Assembly: GCF_015461835.1 (NCBI RefSeq)
Contig: NZ_JACOPX010000015.1
Location: forward strand, 62,001-126,000
Direction of reading: 5' to 3'
From: Pseudomonas neuropathica
GTDB taxonomy: Bacteria; Pseudomonadota; Gammaproteobacteria; Pseudomonadales; Pseudomonadaceae
Length of the DNA: 64,000 nt
Positions 1 through 7,279 of the stretch are shown here, one piece after another. Each line of letters starts with the position of its first letter. Within the stretch, counting starts at the first letter, position 1. Position numbers and translations under genes: made by a program. The notes under the pieces were generated by a model. The model did no database searches. It worked only from the letters and a program-made list of their open reading frames with translations, and was not told the DNA's origin.

Positions 1-4
1 AGAG

Positions 5-1150
5 ATGCTGCGCTGGCCGCCACAACCTTTACTCGCGTTGCAGCATGAATTGCACAACCGTTTTGGCATCGATCTGCGCCAGATCTGGGCGTTCAGCTAC
101 ATGCGCCGTGCTTTTCTACCGGTGCTGGTGCTAGTAGCCGCAGTGGGTTGGTTGCTCACCGGGATCCATGAAATTCCGCTACAGGGACGCGGCATTTATG
201 AGCGCTTTGGCAAACCGGTGCAGGTATTCGGTCCAGGTTTGCACAGCGGCTTACCTTGGCCGCTGGGGCGGGTGCGGATCATCGAAAACGGCGTGGTGCA
301 TGAACTGGCCACCAGCGTCGGCGAAAACCCGGTCCCGCTGCAAGCCAACCCTGCTGAGGGTCCGGCACCGATGACCGCCAACCGTTTGTGGGACGCCAGC
401 CACGTCAACGACAAATCGCAAGTGATCGCCAGCAGCCGTGGCGATCAGCAGAGCTTTCAGATCGTCAACATGGATGTGCGCTTCGTCTATCGCATCGGCC
501 TCAGCGATCAGGCCGCACTGGCGGCGACGTATAACAGCGCCGATGTGCCAACGCTGATTCGCAGCACCGCCAGCCGGATTCTGGTGCACGACTTTGCCTC
601 GCGCACGCTGGACGGTTTACTCGGTCAAGACCGGGTAGGGCTGGGCGATGAGATTGGTCGCGCGGTGCAGCGTGATCTGCAAACACTCAACAGTGGCGTG
701 GAGATTCTCGCCACGGTCGTCGAAGCCATTCACCCGCCGGCCGGTGCTGCCAATGCCTATCACAGCGTTCAAGCCGCGCAGATCGGCGCGCAGGCATTGA
801 TCTCCCGCGAGCGTGGCGCGGCAGCTGAAGCGAGTAATCAAGCGCAATTGCAGGCCAGCCTGGCTCGCGATCAGGCCAGCGCCAATGCCCGGGAAATCAA
901 TGCTACTGCGCAGGCGGCGGATCTGAAATTCAGCGCCGAACAAAAAGCTTACGCCAGTGCCGGCCAAGCTTTCGTGCTGGAGCAATACCTCGGTCAGCTC
1001 AGCCAGGGGCTGAGCAAGGCCAAGTTGCTGGTACTCGACCATCGTCTCGGGGGCAGCAGCAATGCGCCGACCATCGACTTGCGGACTTTCACGCTGCCGG
1101 CTGACCCGACGCCCGCGCGTACCACCGCTCAACCAGGAGTCGCCCATTGA
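5..1150 (+). CDS. SPFH/Band-7 membrane protein, HflK-like (first of three)
   Basis: The product is an HflK-like SPFH (stomatin/prohibitin/flotillin/HflK-C) protein of up to 381 aa. A single N-terminal membrane segment lies at about residues 34-55. It is followed by the SPFH domain, with a typical GIYERFGKP/GPGLHSGLPWP block, and an Ala/Gln/Glu-rich helical region at about 255-320. SPFH proteins form large membrane rings; HflK/HflC cage the FtsH protease. True hflKC of Pseudomonas lies in the hfq cluster, so I take this as a paralogue. The first ATG in the window is used, but the start could lie upstream of the window edge. The gene overlaps the next SPFH gene by 4 nt, which suggests an operon with translational coupling. 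The partner and substrate are unknown; the P-type ATPase downstream suggests a metal or envelope-stress role. Confidence 0.8.
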   Translation: MLRWPPQPLLALQHELHNRFGIDLRQIWAFSYMRRAFLPVLVLVAAVGWLLTGIHEIPLQGRGIYERFGKPVQVFGPGLHSGLPWPLGRVRIIENGVVHELATSVGENPVPLQANPAEGPAPMTANRLWDASHVNDKSQVIASSRGDQQSFQIVNMDVRFVYRIGLSDQAALAATYNSADVPTLIRSTASRILVHDFASRTLDGLLGQDRVGLGDEIGRAVQRDLQTLNSGVEILATVVEAIHPPAGAANAYHSVQAAQIGAQALISRERGAAAEASNQAQLQASLARDQASANAREINATAQAADLKFSAEQKAYASAGQAFVLEQYLGQLSQGLSKAKLLVLDHRLGGSSNAPTIDLRTFTLPADPTPARTTAQPGVAH

Positions 1151-2193
1151 GCCAGTCGCATACTCACGAACCGCATGATCACAGCGGCCACGATCATGGC
1201 CACGGCGGACATCACCATCATCATGGGCATCATCACCATCACCACGGTGCGCCGGAAGAGGCAGGGCCTTTTCCGTGGCGACGCATGAGTTGGGCCCTAT
1301 TGCTGGTGGCGTTCGCCATCGCGGCGGCAAGCCTGGTGCAAGTGCGCTCGGGCGAGGCCACGGTCATCACGCGTTTTGGTAACCCTGCGCGGGTGTTGCT
1401 TGATCCGGGTTTGAGCTGGCGTTGGCCAGCGCCGTTCGAGGCGGCGATTCCGGTCGACCTGCGTTTGCGCACGACGTCCAGTGGTTTGCAGGATGTCGGC
1501 ACCCGTGACGGCTTGCGCATCATTGTCCAGGCCTACGTGGCGTGGCAGGTGCAGGGCGATGCGGACAATGTGCAGCGTTTCATGCGTGCGGTGCAGAATC
1601 AGCCGGACGAAGCGGCACGGCAGATTCGTACCTTTGTCGGCTCGGCGCTGGAAACCACCGCGAGCAGTTTTGATCTGGCGAATCTGGTGAACACCGATGC
1701 CAGTCAGGTGCGTATCGCCGATTTCGAAGCGCAGTTGCGCCAGCAGATCGATCAGCAATTACTCGCGACGTATGGCGTGCGGGTTGTGCAAGTCGGCATC
1801 GAGCGTTTGACTTTGCCGTCGGTGACGCTCACTGCCACGGTCGATCGCATGCGCGCCGAGCGTGAAACCATTGCCACTGAACGTACGGCCATCGGCAAAC
1901 GCGAGGCCGCGCAAATCCGTTCTGCAGCTGAGCGCGATGCGCGAATTGTGCAGGCTGACGCCACGGTAAAAGCGGTAGAAATCGAAGCGCAGTCTCGTGT
2001 CGAGGCGGCGCAGATTTATGGCCGTGCTTACGCCAGCTCACCGCAGCTCTACAATTTGCTGCGTTCGCTGGACACTCTCGGCACCATTGTTACGCCGGAC
2101 ACCAAACTGATTCTGCGTACCGACGCCGCGCCATTTCGAGTATTGGTCGACGGCCCGCCGACACTCGACAGCAAAACCGGACCGCAGCCATGA
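1147..2193 (+). CDS. SPFH/HflK-like protein with His-rich N-terminus
   Basis: This 348-aa SPFH protein starts at TTG 1147, supported by an AGGAG seven bases upstream and by the 4-nt overlap with the preceding gene. The first ~35 residues are extraordinarily rich in histidine, including a run of six His at about 29-34, and resemble a cytoplasmic metal-binding tail. A membrane segment follows at about 49-67, then an SPFH domain (GEATVITRFGNPARVLLDPG) and a charged helical stretch at about 235-290. I infer that the His tail binds Zn, Cu or Ni and links this membrane scaffold to the metal ATPase encoded two genes downstream. Annotation pipelines would probably call it a protease modulator HflK. 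Confidence 0.8.
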   Translation: MSQSHTHEPHDHSGHDHGHGGHHHHHGHHHHHHGAPEEAGPFPWRRMSWALLLVAFAIAAASLVQVRSGEATVITRFGNPARVLLDPGLSWRWPAPFEAAIPVDLRLRTTSSGLQDVGTRDGLRIIVQAYVAWQVQGDADNVQRFMRAVQNQPDEAARQIRTFVGSALETTASSFDLANLVNTDASQVRIADFEAQLRQQIDQQLLATYGVRVVQVGIERLTLPSVTLTATVDRMRAERETIATERTAIGKREAAQIRSAAERDARIVQADATVKAVEIEAQSRVEAAQIYGRAYASSPQLYNLLRSLDTLGTIVTPDTKLILRTDAAPFRVLVDGPPTLDSKTGPQP

Positions 2194-3239
2194 ATGAAGA
2201 AGTTCCACGTGGAACACATGCGCTGAACAGTCCGTGGATTCAGGCTGGGCGTTTGGCATTTTTTGCCTTGTACGCGGTGACGCTCCTGGCGGCATTGGCC
2301 TGGGTGTTTTCCAATGTGCGGCAGATTGATCCGCAGAATCGCGCAGTGGTGTTGCATTTCGGCGCGCTTGATCGCATCCAGAATGCCGGTCTGCTATTGG
2401 CCTGGCCGCAGCCATTCGAACAAGTGATTTTGCTGCCGGCAGCCGATCGGGTGATCGAGCGTCGTGTCGAGAATCTGTTGCGCAGTGATGAGGCGCTGAA
2501 GGCCGATCGGGTCGCTTCCTTTGCCACCCCCCTGAGTGATGCGCTGGCCGGATCCGGTTATTTATTGACCGGTGATGCCGGCGTGGTGCAACTGGATGTG
2601 CGGGTGTTCTACAAAGTCACTGACCCTTACGACTTCGTGTTGCAGGGCGAGCATGTCTTGCCGGCGCTGGATCGTCTGGTGACGCGCAGCGCGGTGGCGC
2701 TGACGGCTGCACGCGATCTGGACACCATTCTGGTCGCTCGACCGGAGTTGATCGGTGCTGATAATCAAGCCGCGGAACGTCGGGAAAAACTGCGTGGCGA
2801 TCTGGTGCAAGGCATCAACAAACGCTTGGCCGAGTTGAAGGCAAGCGGGCAGGGCATCGGCATCGAAGTGGCGCGGGTGGATGTGCAATCGAGTCTGCCC
2901 GATCCAGCGGTCAGTGCTTTCAACGCGGTGCTGACCGCCAGTCAACAGGCCGACAAAGCTGTGGCCAATGCACGCACCGACGCCGAGAAACTCACCCAGA
3001 CCGCCAACGAACAGGCCGACCGCACGCTACAAGTCGCTCACGCGCAGGCTGGCGAGCGCTTGGCCAAAGCCTCAGCCGACACGGCCACGGTGTCGAGTCT
3101 GGCCAACACTACCGACCCGCAAATGCTTCTGCGCCTGTACCGCGAGCGCATGCCGAAAATACTCGGCCAAGCCGGATCGGTGACCACGGTCGACCCGAAA
3201 GACGATTCCCGTCTGATTATTCAGGGAGCCAGTAAATGA
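2190..3239 (+). CDS. SPFH/HflC-like protein (third of three)
   Basis: This 349-aa protein has one membrane segment at about residues 24-47 and an SPFH domain containing RAVVLHFGALDRIQNAGLLLAWP. A long Ala/Asp/Gln/Lys-rich helix at about 245-310 is typical of HflC-like ring proteins. The ATG overlaps the previous stop as ATGA, and the stop overlaps the next ATG in the same way, so all four genes from position 5 to 5143 form one coupled unit. A perfect parS-type palindrome lies inside the fifth to ninth codons. The family assignment is clear from the domain; the biological role is not. Confidence 0.8.
   Translation: MNEEVPRGTHALNSPWIQAGRLAFFALYAVTLLAALAWVFSNVRQIDPQNRAVVLHFGALDRIQNAGLLLAWPQPFEQVILLPAADRVIERRVENLLRSDEALKADRVASFATPLSDALAGSGYLLTGDAGVVQLDVRVFYKVTDPYDFVLQGEHVLPALDRLVTRSAVALTAARDLDTILVARPELIGADNQAAERREKLRGDLVQGINKRLAELKASGQGIGIEVARVDVQSSLPDPAVSAFNAVLTASQQADKAVANARTDAEKLTQTANEQADRTLQVAHAQAGERLAKASADTATVSSLANTTDPQMLLRLYRERMPKILGQAGSVTTVDPKDDSRLIIQGASK
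2202..2215. other. parS: parS-type ParB binding site (perfect)
   Basis: The 14-bp palindrome GTTCCACGTGGAAC matches the core of the Pseudomonas parS centromere sequence bound by ParB (Spo0J family). It sits inside the third SPFH gene, where it encodes V-P-R-G-T. Two more copies lie at 15435 and 16354. parS sites cluster near oriC, so this is also a positional marker. Confidence 0.8.
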
Positions 3240-5143
3240 CTGCGACCACCGCCGCACCGAGCCTGTTGTCCTCGGCCGAACAACGCCGCGCTGCACGGCA
3301 ACTGACCTTGGCCATGCTTGCGTTGGGCCTGCTTGGTCTGGGTTTGATCTGGCGCTGGCAGATGCCCGAGCAAACCGGTGTCAGTCAGTTGCTGTTGGGT
3401 GTTGCTTCTTTATTGGTCGCCGTACCGGTGATGCGCTCGGCGTGGTACAGCCTGCGCTATCCGAGCTTGCACGGCATCACCGATCAACTGATTGCCCTGG
3501 CTATGCTCGGTGCCTGGGCGACTGGTGACTTGCTGACGGCCGCGCTGCTGCCGATCATCATGATCTTTGGCCACGTGCTGGAGGAGCGCAGCGTCATCGG
3601 CTCGCAAGAGGCGATCCATGCCCTTGGCCAACTGACGCGCAGCCATGCGCGCAAGGTTCAGCCTGACGGCTCGATCATCGAAGTGGACAACGGCACGTTG
3701 AAAGCCGGCGACACCGTTGAAGTGCGCGCCGGTGATCGGATTCCCGCCGATGGTCGAGTGTTGTCAGGTCAGGCCAGTCTCGACACTGCATCGATTACCG
3801 GTGAATCGGTGCCGGTCGAGGCGGGTGTCGGCATGTCGGTGTTCGGCGGTGCGATCAACCTTGACGGTCTGTTGCGTATTGAAGTGACGCGCACCGGTGG
3901 CGAGTCGACGCTGGGCAAGGTCATCGCGTTGATGCAGAACGCCGAGCGCTCGAAACCGCCAATCACCCGGTTGCTCGAACGTTACGCTGGCAGCTATATG
4001 GTGCTGGTCTTGCTGCTGGCGGCAGTGACCTGGTTTATCACTCACGATGCGCAAGCGATGCTTGCGGTATTGGTCGCCGCTTGTCCGTGTGCGTTGGTGC
4101 TGTCGGCTCCGGCCACGGCGATTGCCGGTGTGGCGGTGGCCGCACGCCACGGCATTCTGATCCGCAGTTCGGCGTTCCTTGAAGAACTGGCCGACCTGAC
4201 TTCGCTGGTGGTCGACAAGACCGGCACCCTGACTTTCGGCACCCTGCGCCTGCAGTCGATCAATAATCCGCGCGCAGAGTCATCCGTGATCATCGCGCTT
4301 GCCGCCAGCCTTGGCGCGGCAAGCAGTCATCCGGTCAGTCGTGCGCTCGCAGGGTTGGTCAGTCAGGAAGAATGTTTGGCACTCAGTGATATCCACGAAC
4401 GTCAGGGCCTCGGCGTGGTGGCCATGACCGCGCAAGGCGAAGCCGCGTTGGGCCGACCGGAGTTGTTCGCGCAACTGGGCATCACCACGACGACGGTTCC
4501 CGATCACGACGGTCCCATCGCCGGGTTGGCATTGAACGGTGCATTCCTCGCTTGGTTGTTGCTCGCCGACACGGTTAAACCGGAAGCTCGTTTTGCCCTC
4601 GACGAATTGCGCGAGTTGGGTCTTGGCCGGCAATTGCTGCTGACCGGCGATCGCCAAAGCGTGGCGCAATCGCTGGCCAGCGAGGTCGGCTTGCATGAGG
4701 TGCAAGCCCAAGCCCTGCCCGAGGACAAACTCAATCACGTACTCAAGGAAATCAACAATGGTTTCCGGCCTATGGTGGTCGGTGACGGTATCAACGACTC
4801 CCTCGCACTGAAGGCGGGCGTGGTCGGTGTAGCGATGGGCGCGGGCGGAGCGGACATCGCGCTGGCCTCAGCCGACATCGTGTTGATCGGCAGTGACCTG
4901 CGCCGTCTCGGTACATGTGTGCGGCTCAGCCGCCAGTGCCGCAGGACGTTGCAGGTCAATGTGATCATCGGCCTGGGCTGGACGCTGGCCATTGTCGTGT
5001 TTGCCGCTTTCGGTTGGCTGGGTGCCGCCGGGGCGATGATCGCCGCGCTGCTGCACAACCTCAGCACGTTGCTGGTCCTCGGGAATGCCGGGCGCTTGCT
5101 GCGCTTTCAGGAGCCGTTGCTCAAGCTCGAGAAAGACTTTTGA
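3236..5143 (+). CDS. P1B-type heavy-metal-transporting ATPase
   Basis: This 635-aa P-type ATPase pumps a transition metal ion across the inner membrane at the cost of ATP. Visible motifs are CPC at residues 283-285 in the transport helix, the phosphorylation motif DKTGTLT with Asp327, TGES in the actuator domain, and GDGINDSLALK in the hinge. No N-terminal CxxC metal-binding domain is present; the protein begins almost directly with its membrane helices. The CPC context (ACPCALVLSAPATAIAGVAVAARHG) is closer to Zn/Cd/Pb pumps than to CopA. However, the last helix reads LLHNLSTLLVL, where Zn/Cd pumps usually have an acidic residue. I therefore leave the ion open. It overlaps the third SPFH gene by 4 nt and precedes a bufferin-type cluster by 110 bp. 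Confidence 0.88.
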   Translation: MTATTAAPSLLSSAEQRRAARQLTLAMLALGLLGLGLIWRWQMPEQTGVSQLLLGVASLLVAVPVMRSAWYSLRYPSLHGITDQLIALAMLGAWATGDLLTAALLPIIMIFGHVLEERSVIGSQEAIHALGQLTRSHARKVQPDGSIIEVDNGTLKAGDTVEVRAGDRIPADGRVLSGQASLDTASITGESVPVEAGVGMSVFGGAINLDGLLRIEVTRTGGESTLGKVIALMQNAERSKPPITRLLERYAGSYMVLVLLLAAVTWFITHDAQAMLAVLVAACPCALVLSAPATAIAGVAVAARHGILIRSSAFLEELADLTSLVVDKTGTLTFGTLRLQSINNPRAESSVIIALAASLGAASSHPVSRALAGLVSQEECLALSDIHERQGLGVVAMTAQGEAALGRPELFAQLGITTTTVPDHDGPIAGLALNGAFLAWLLLADTVKPEARFALDELRELGLGRQLLLTGDRQSVAQSLASEVGLHEVQAQALPEDKLNHVLKEINNGFRPMVVGDGINDSLALKAGVVGVAMGAGGADIALASADIVLIGSDLRRLGTCVRLSRQCRRTLQVNVIIGLGWTLAIVVFAAFGWLGAAGAMIAALLHNLSTLLVLGNAGRLLRFQEPLLKLEKDF

Positions 5144-5161
5144 AATTATTTTTCGATCCTC

Positions 5162-5168
5162 TGTAACG
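5162..5168 (+). promoter_or_regulatory. Possible ECF-type -35 element upstream of the bufferin gene
   Basis: TGTAACG lies about 85 bp upstream of the bufferin start codon. Bufferin operons in other bacteria are often driven by ECF sigma factors with a GTAAC-type -35 element. I could not identify a convincing -10 element, so this is only a pointer. Confidence 0.25.
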
Positions 5169-5253
5169 CCGTCGGGGCCGCTCTCTCTAGTGCTATGTCG
5201 GGACTGAACAACCTTCCAGCCGACACCCCTGACGATTACCGAGGATAAGAAAA

Positions 5254-5505
5254 ATGACCATCAAGACCGCTGCTGCTGGTGCCGCTCTCGCTTTGGCTGC
5301 CGCCACAATGTTTGCCGGTGTTGCCACTAATGCGATGGCTACCGATGCCCAGGTTCATTGCTACGGCGTGACCGCTTGCAAAGGCCAGAACGACTGCAAA
5401 ACCAAAGACCACGCCTGCAAAGGCATGGGCGCCTGCAAAGGTCAGGGCTTCAAGGCGATGACTCAGGCGGCTTGCGAAAAAGCCGGTGGCAAGGTCGGCG
5501 AATAA
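5254..5505 (+). CDS. Bufferin-type metallophore precursor (BufA-like)
   Basis: This 83-aa secreted peptide has a Sec signal peptide (residues 1-29, cleavage probably after AMA). A Lys/Gly-rich mature part carries six cysteines at 36, 42, 48, 55, 61 and 74. The CYGV...ACKGQNDC...HACKG..ACKGQGF pattern is that of bufferin precursors: ribosomal peptides whose cysteines are modified by an MNIO enzyme to bind copper in the periplasm. The repeated ACKG units look more BufA2-like than the DUF2282 (BufA1) type. An AGGA-type RBS (GAGGATAAG) precedes the ATG. The MNIO gene follows after 65 bp containing a 10-bp hairpin. The family is recognised from Cys spacing and synteny; metal binding is inferred. 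Confidence 0.85.
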   Translation: MTIKTAAAGAALALAAATMFAGVATNAMATDAQVHCYGVTACKGQNDCKTKDHACKGMGACKGQGFKAMTQAACEKAGGKVGE

Positions 5506-5521
5506 CTGACCGGCAAGTGTT

Positions 5522-5555
5522 GCCGCAGTGGTTTGCGCCACTGCGGCCACTTTTT
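5522..5555 (+). terminator. Intra-operon hairpin with U tract (attenuator or partial terminator)
   Basis: A perfect 10-bp stem, 5522-5531 paired with 5538-5547 around a 6-nt loop, is followed by CACTTTTT. It sits between the precursor and maturase genes. Such an element would give more precursor transcript than enzyme transcript, as is common in RiPP operons, or would protect the precursor mRNA 3' end. Confidence 0.6.
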
Positions 5556-5570
5556 ATCAGGAGTTCGCAC

Positions 5571-6416
5571 ATGTCTGTTTCTCCTCCTTTTCTGGGTTAC
5601 GGCCTGGGTTTACGCAGCGCTTATTATCAACAGATCCTTGAGCAGTCGCCGGATGTCGACTGGTTCGAAGTGGTCTCGGAAAACTTCATGGTGCAGGGCG
5701 GCAAGGCTCTGTATTACCTCGATGCCTTCGCCGAACGCTATCCGTTGGTGATGCACGGCGTATCGTTGTCCATCGGCGGGCCGCATGCCCTCGATCCTGA
5801 CTACCTCAAACAACTCAAACAATTGGCCGAACGCGTCCGACCGGCATGGATCTCTGATCACCTGTGCTGGAGCCGCGGCAATGCCCATCAGCTACACGAT
5901 TTGCTGCCGTTGCCTTACACCGAAGAAAGCCTGGTCCACATTGCTGCTCGGGTGATGCAGGTTCAGGACATTCTGCAGCGCCCGTTGGTGCTGGAAAACG
6001 TCTCAAGTTACGTGCGCGGCGCCTCGGACGAATTCACCGAGTGGGAGTTTCTCGCTTTGCTCAGCCATGTGAGCGGCTGCGAATTACTGCTGGATGTGAA
6101 CAATGTCTACGTCAGTTCACGTAATCATGGCTTCGATCCGTGGGCCTTCATCAGCAGCCTGCCCATTGATAAAGTCCGCCAACTGCATCTGGCGGGGCAC
6201 AGCGATTACGGCGATTACGTGATCGACACCCACGACCATCCGGTGAGCGATCCGGTCTGGGCGCTCTATCAACGCACACTCGAACATTTCGGCCCGGTGG
6301 CCACGTTGCTGGAACGCGACGATCATTTTCCGCCCCTCGAAGCGCTGCTTGATGAACTGCAAACGGCCCGTCAGCTCGGGAACAAGGTTCTGGCGCGGAG
6401 GCAGTCATGCTCCTGA
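5571..6416 (+). CDS. MNIO-family (DUF692) bufferin maturase, BufB-like
   Basis: This 281-aa protein is a DUF692/MNIO enzyme, a multinuclear non-heme iron oxidase with a TIM-barrel fold that modifies cysteines in precursor peptides. Family blocks visible in order are GYGLGLRS near the N-terminus, WFEVVSENFM, MHGVSLSIG, ISDHLCWS, LLPLPYTEE, LVLENVSSYV, LLLDVNNVYV, HLAGH and DTHDHPV. The His, Asp and Glu residues in these blocks are the usual metal ligands. Start at ATG 5571, preceded by CAGGAG; the open frame extends upstream, but that part overlaps the precursor gene and lacks family features. It overlaps the DUF2063 gene by 10 nt. The substrate is inferred to be the upstream Cys-rich peptide. 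Confidence 0.9.
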   Translation: MSVSPPFLGYGLGLRSAYYQQILEQSPDVDWFEVVSENFMVQGGKALYYLDAFAERYPLVMHGVSLSIGGPHALDPDYLKQLKQLAERVRPAWISDHLCWSRGNAHQLHDLLPLPYTEESLVHIAARVMQVQDILQRPLVLENVSSYVRGASDEFTEWEFLALLSHVSGCELLLDVNNVYVSSRNHGFDPWAFISSLPIDKVRQLHLAGHSDYGDYVIDTHDHPVSDPVWALYQRTLEHFGPVATLLERDDHFPPLEALLDELQTARQLGNKVLARRQSCS

Positions 6417-7195
6417 AAGAGTGGCAACTGGCGTTTGAAGCGTTTCTGCTCGAAGAAGACCCCAACGCGGATCCGACGTTGAGCGAGAGCCTGGTCGGTG
6501 GCCCGACACTGGATGTCGGCACGGGACTGGCGATCTACCACAACGCTTACAAGGCGCGTTTGCTGGAGGTGTTGCGCAATGACTTTCCGGCGACCCTGCA
6601 CTGGCTGGGCGATGAGGAATTCGACCGCCTCGCAATGGCTTACATCCATCGGTATCCGTCTGCGCACTTCAGCCTGCGCTGGTTGGGCAAAGGCTTCGAA
6701 GGCTTCGTCCGCGAGCATCTGGTGCCGGAACAGAGCGCGCCGCTGGCCGAGCTGATTGCGCTCGAATGGGCCTTCACCCTGGCTTTCGATGCACCTGCCG
6801 CTGAGTCGCTGACAATTGAGGCCATGGCGGCTTTGACTCCGGAGGAGTGGCCCGAATTACGCGTCAGAGCGGTGCCGTCCATGCAACGGCTGGCGTGCCA
6901 CTTCAACAGCCTTTCTTTATGGCGCTCGGTAAAGGAAGAAGCGCAATTCCCTGAAAGCGCGCCGCTCGAAATCCCACAGGTCTGTCTGATCTGGCGAAAC
7001 CAGTTGATCTGCAGTTACCGCAGCCTGGATCCAGCCGAAGCCTCAGCTCTCAAGGGCATACTCAACGATGGCTGGAATTTCGCCGAACTGTGCGCCGAGT
7101 TGGCAGTCACTTATGGTGAGGGCGCGCCACTTCAAGCGGTTACCTGGTTGAAACAGTGGATACAGGATGGTTTGCTGGAGCGTCTGCAACGATAG
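6407..7195 (+). CDS. DUF2063 (BufC/HvfC-type) partner protein of the MNIO enzyme
   Basis: This 262-aa protein begins with the DUF2063 N-terminal domain, sometimes labelled putative DNA-binding. Visible family features are IYHNAYKARLLEVLRNDFPATLHWLGDEEFDRLAMAYI and the H-P-S-x-H-F-S-L-R-W-L-type segment at about 80-100. Proteins of this family accompany MNIO enzymes in bufferin clusters, where they help the enzyme engage the precursor. The gene overlaps the MNIO gene by 10 nt and is the last of the cluster; the DoxX-like membrane gene often found with these genes is absent. The domain is well recognised; the exact role is inferred from known clusters. Confidence 0.85.
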   Translation: MLLKEWQLAFEAFLLEEDPNADPTLSESLVGGPTLDVGTGLAIYHNAYKARLLEVLRNDFPATLHWLGDEEFDRLAMAYIHRYPSAHFSLRWLGKGFEGFVREHLVPEQSAPLAELIALEWAFTLAFDAPAAESLTIEAMAALTPEEWPELRVRAVPSMQRLACHFNSLSLWRSVKEEAQFPESAPLEIPQVCLIWRNQLICSYRSLDPAEASALKGILNDGWNFAELCAELAVTYGEGAPLQAVTWLKQWIQDGLLERLQR

Positions 7196-7279
7196 ACAAG
7201 GTTAATCAAATCGATAGCCTGCTATTTTTTCGGGATGGTCTACCCTCAGATCTGACGTCTGAAACAAGGGGGATTTTCC

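Noticed and set aside
1147..1260. His run as a cloning artefact (purification tag)
   Set aside because: The tail is longer and mixed with Gly, Asp and Ser, flanked by natural sequence and in an operon; it is genomic.
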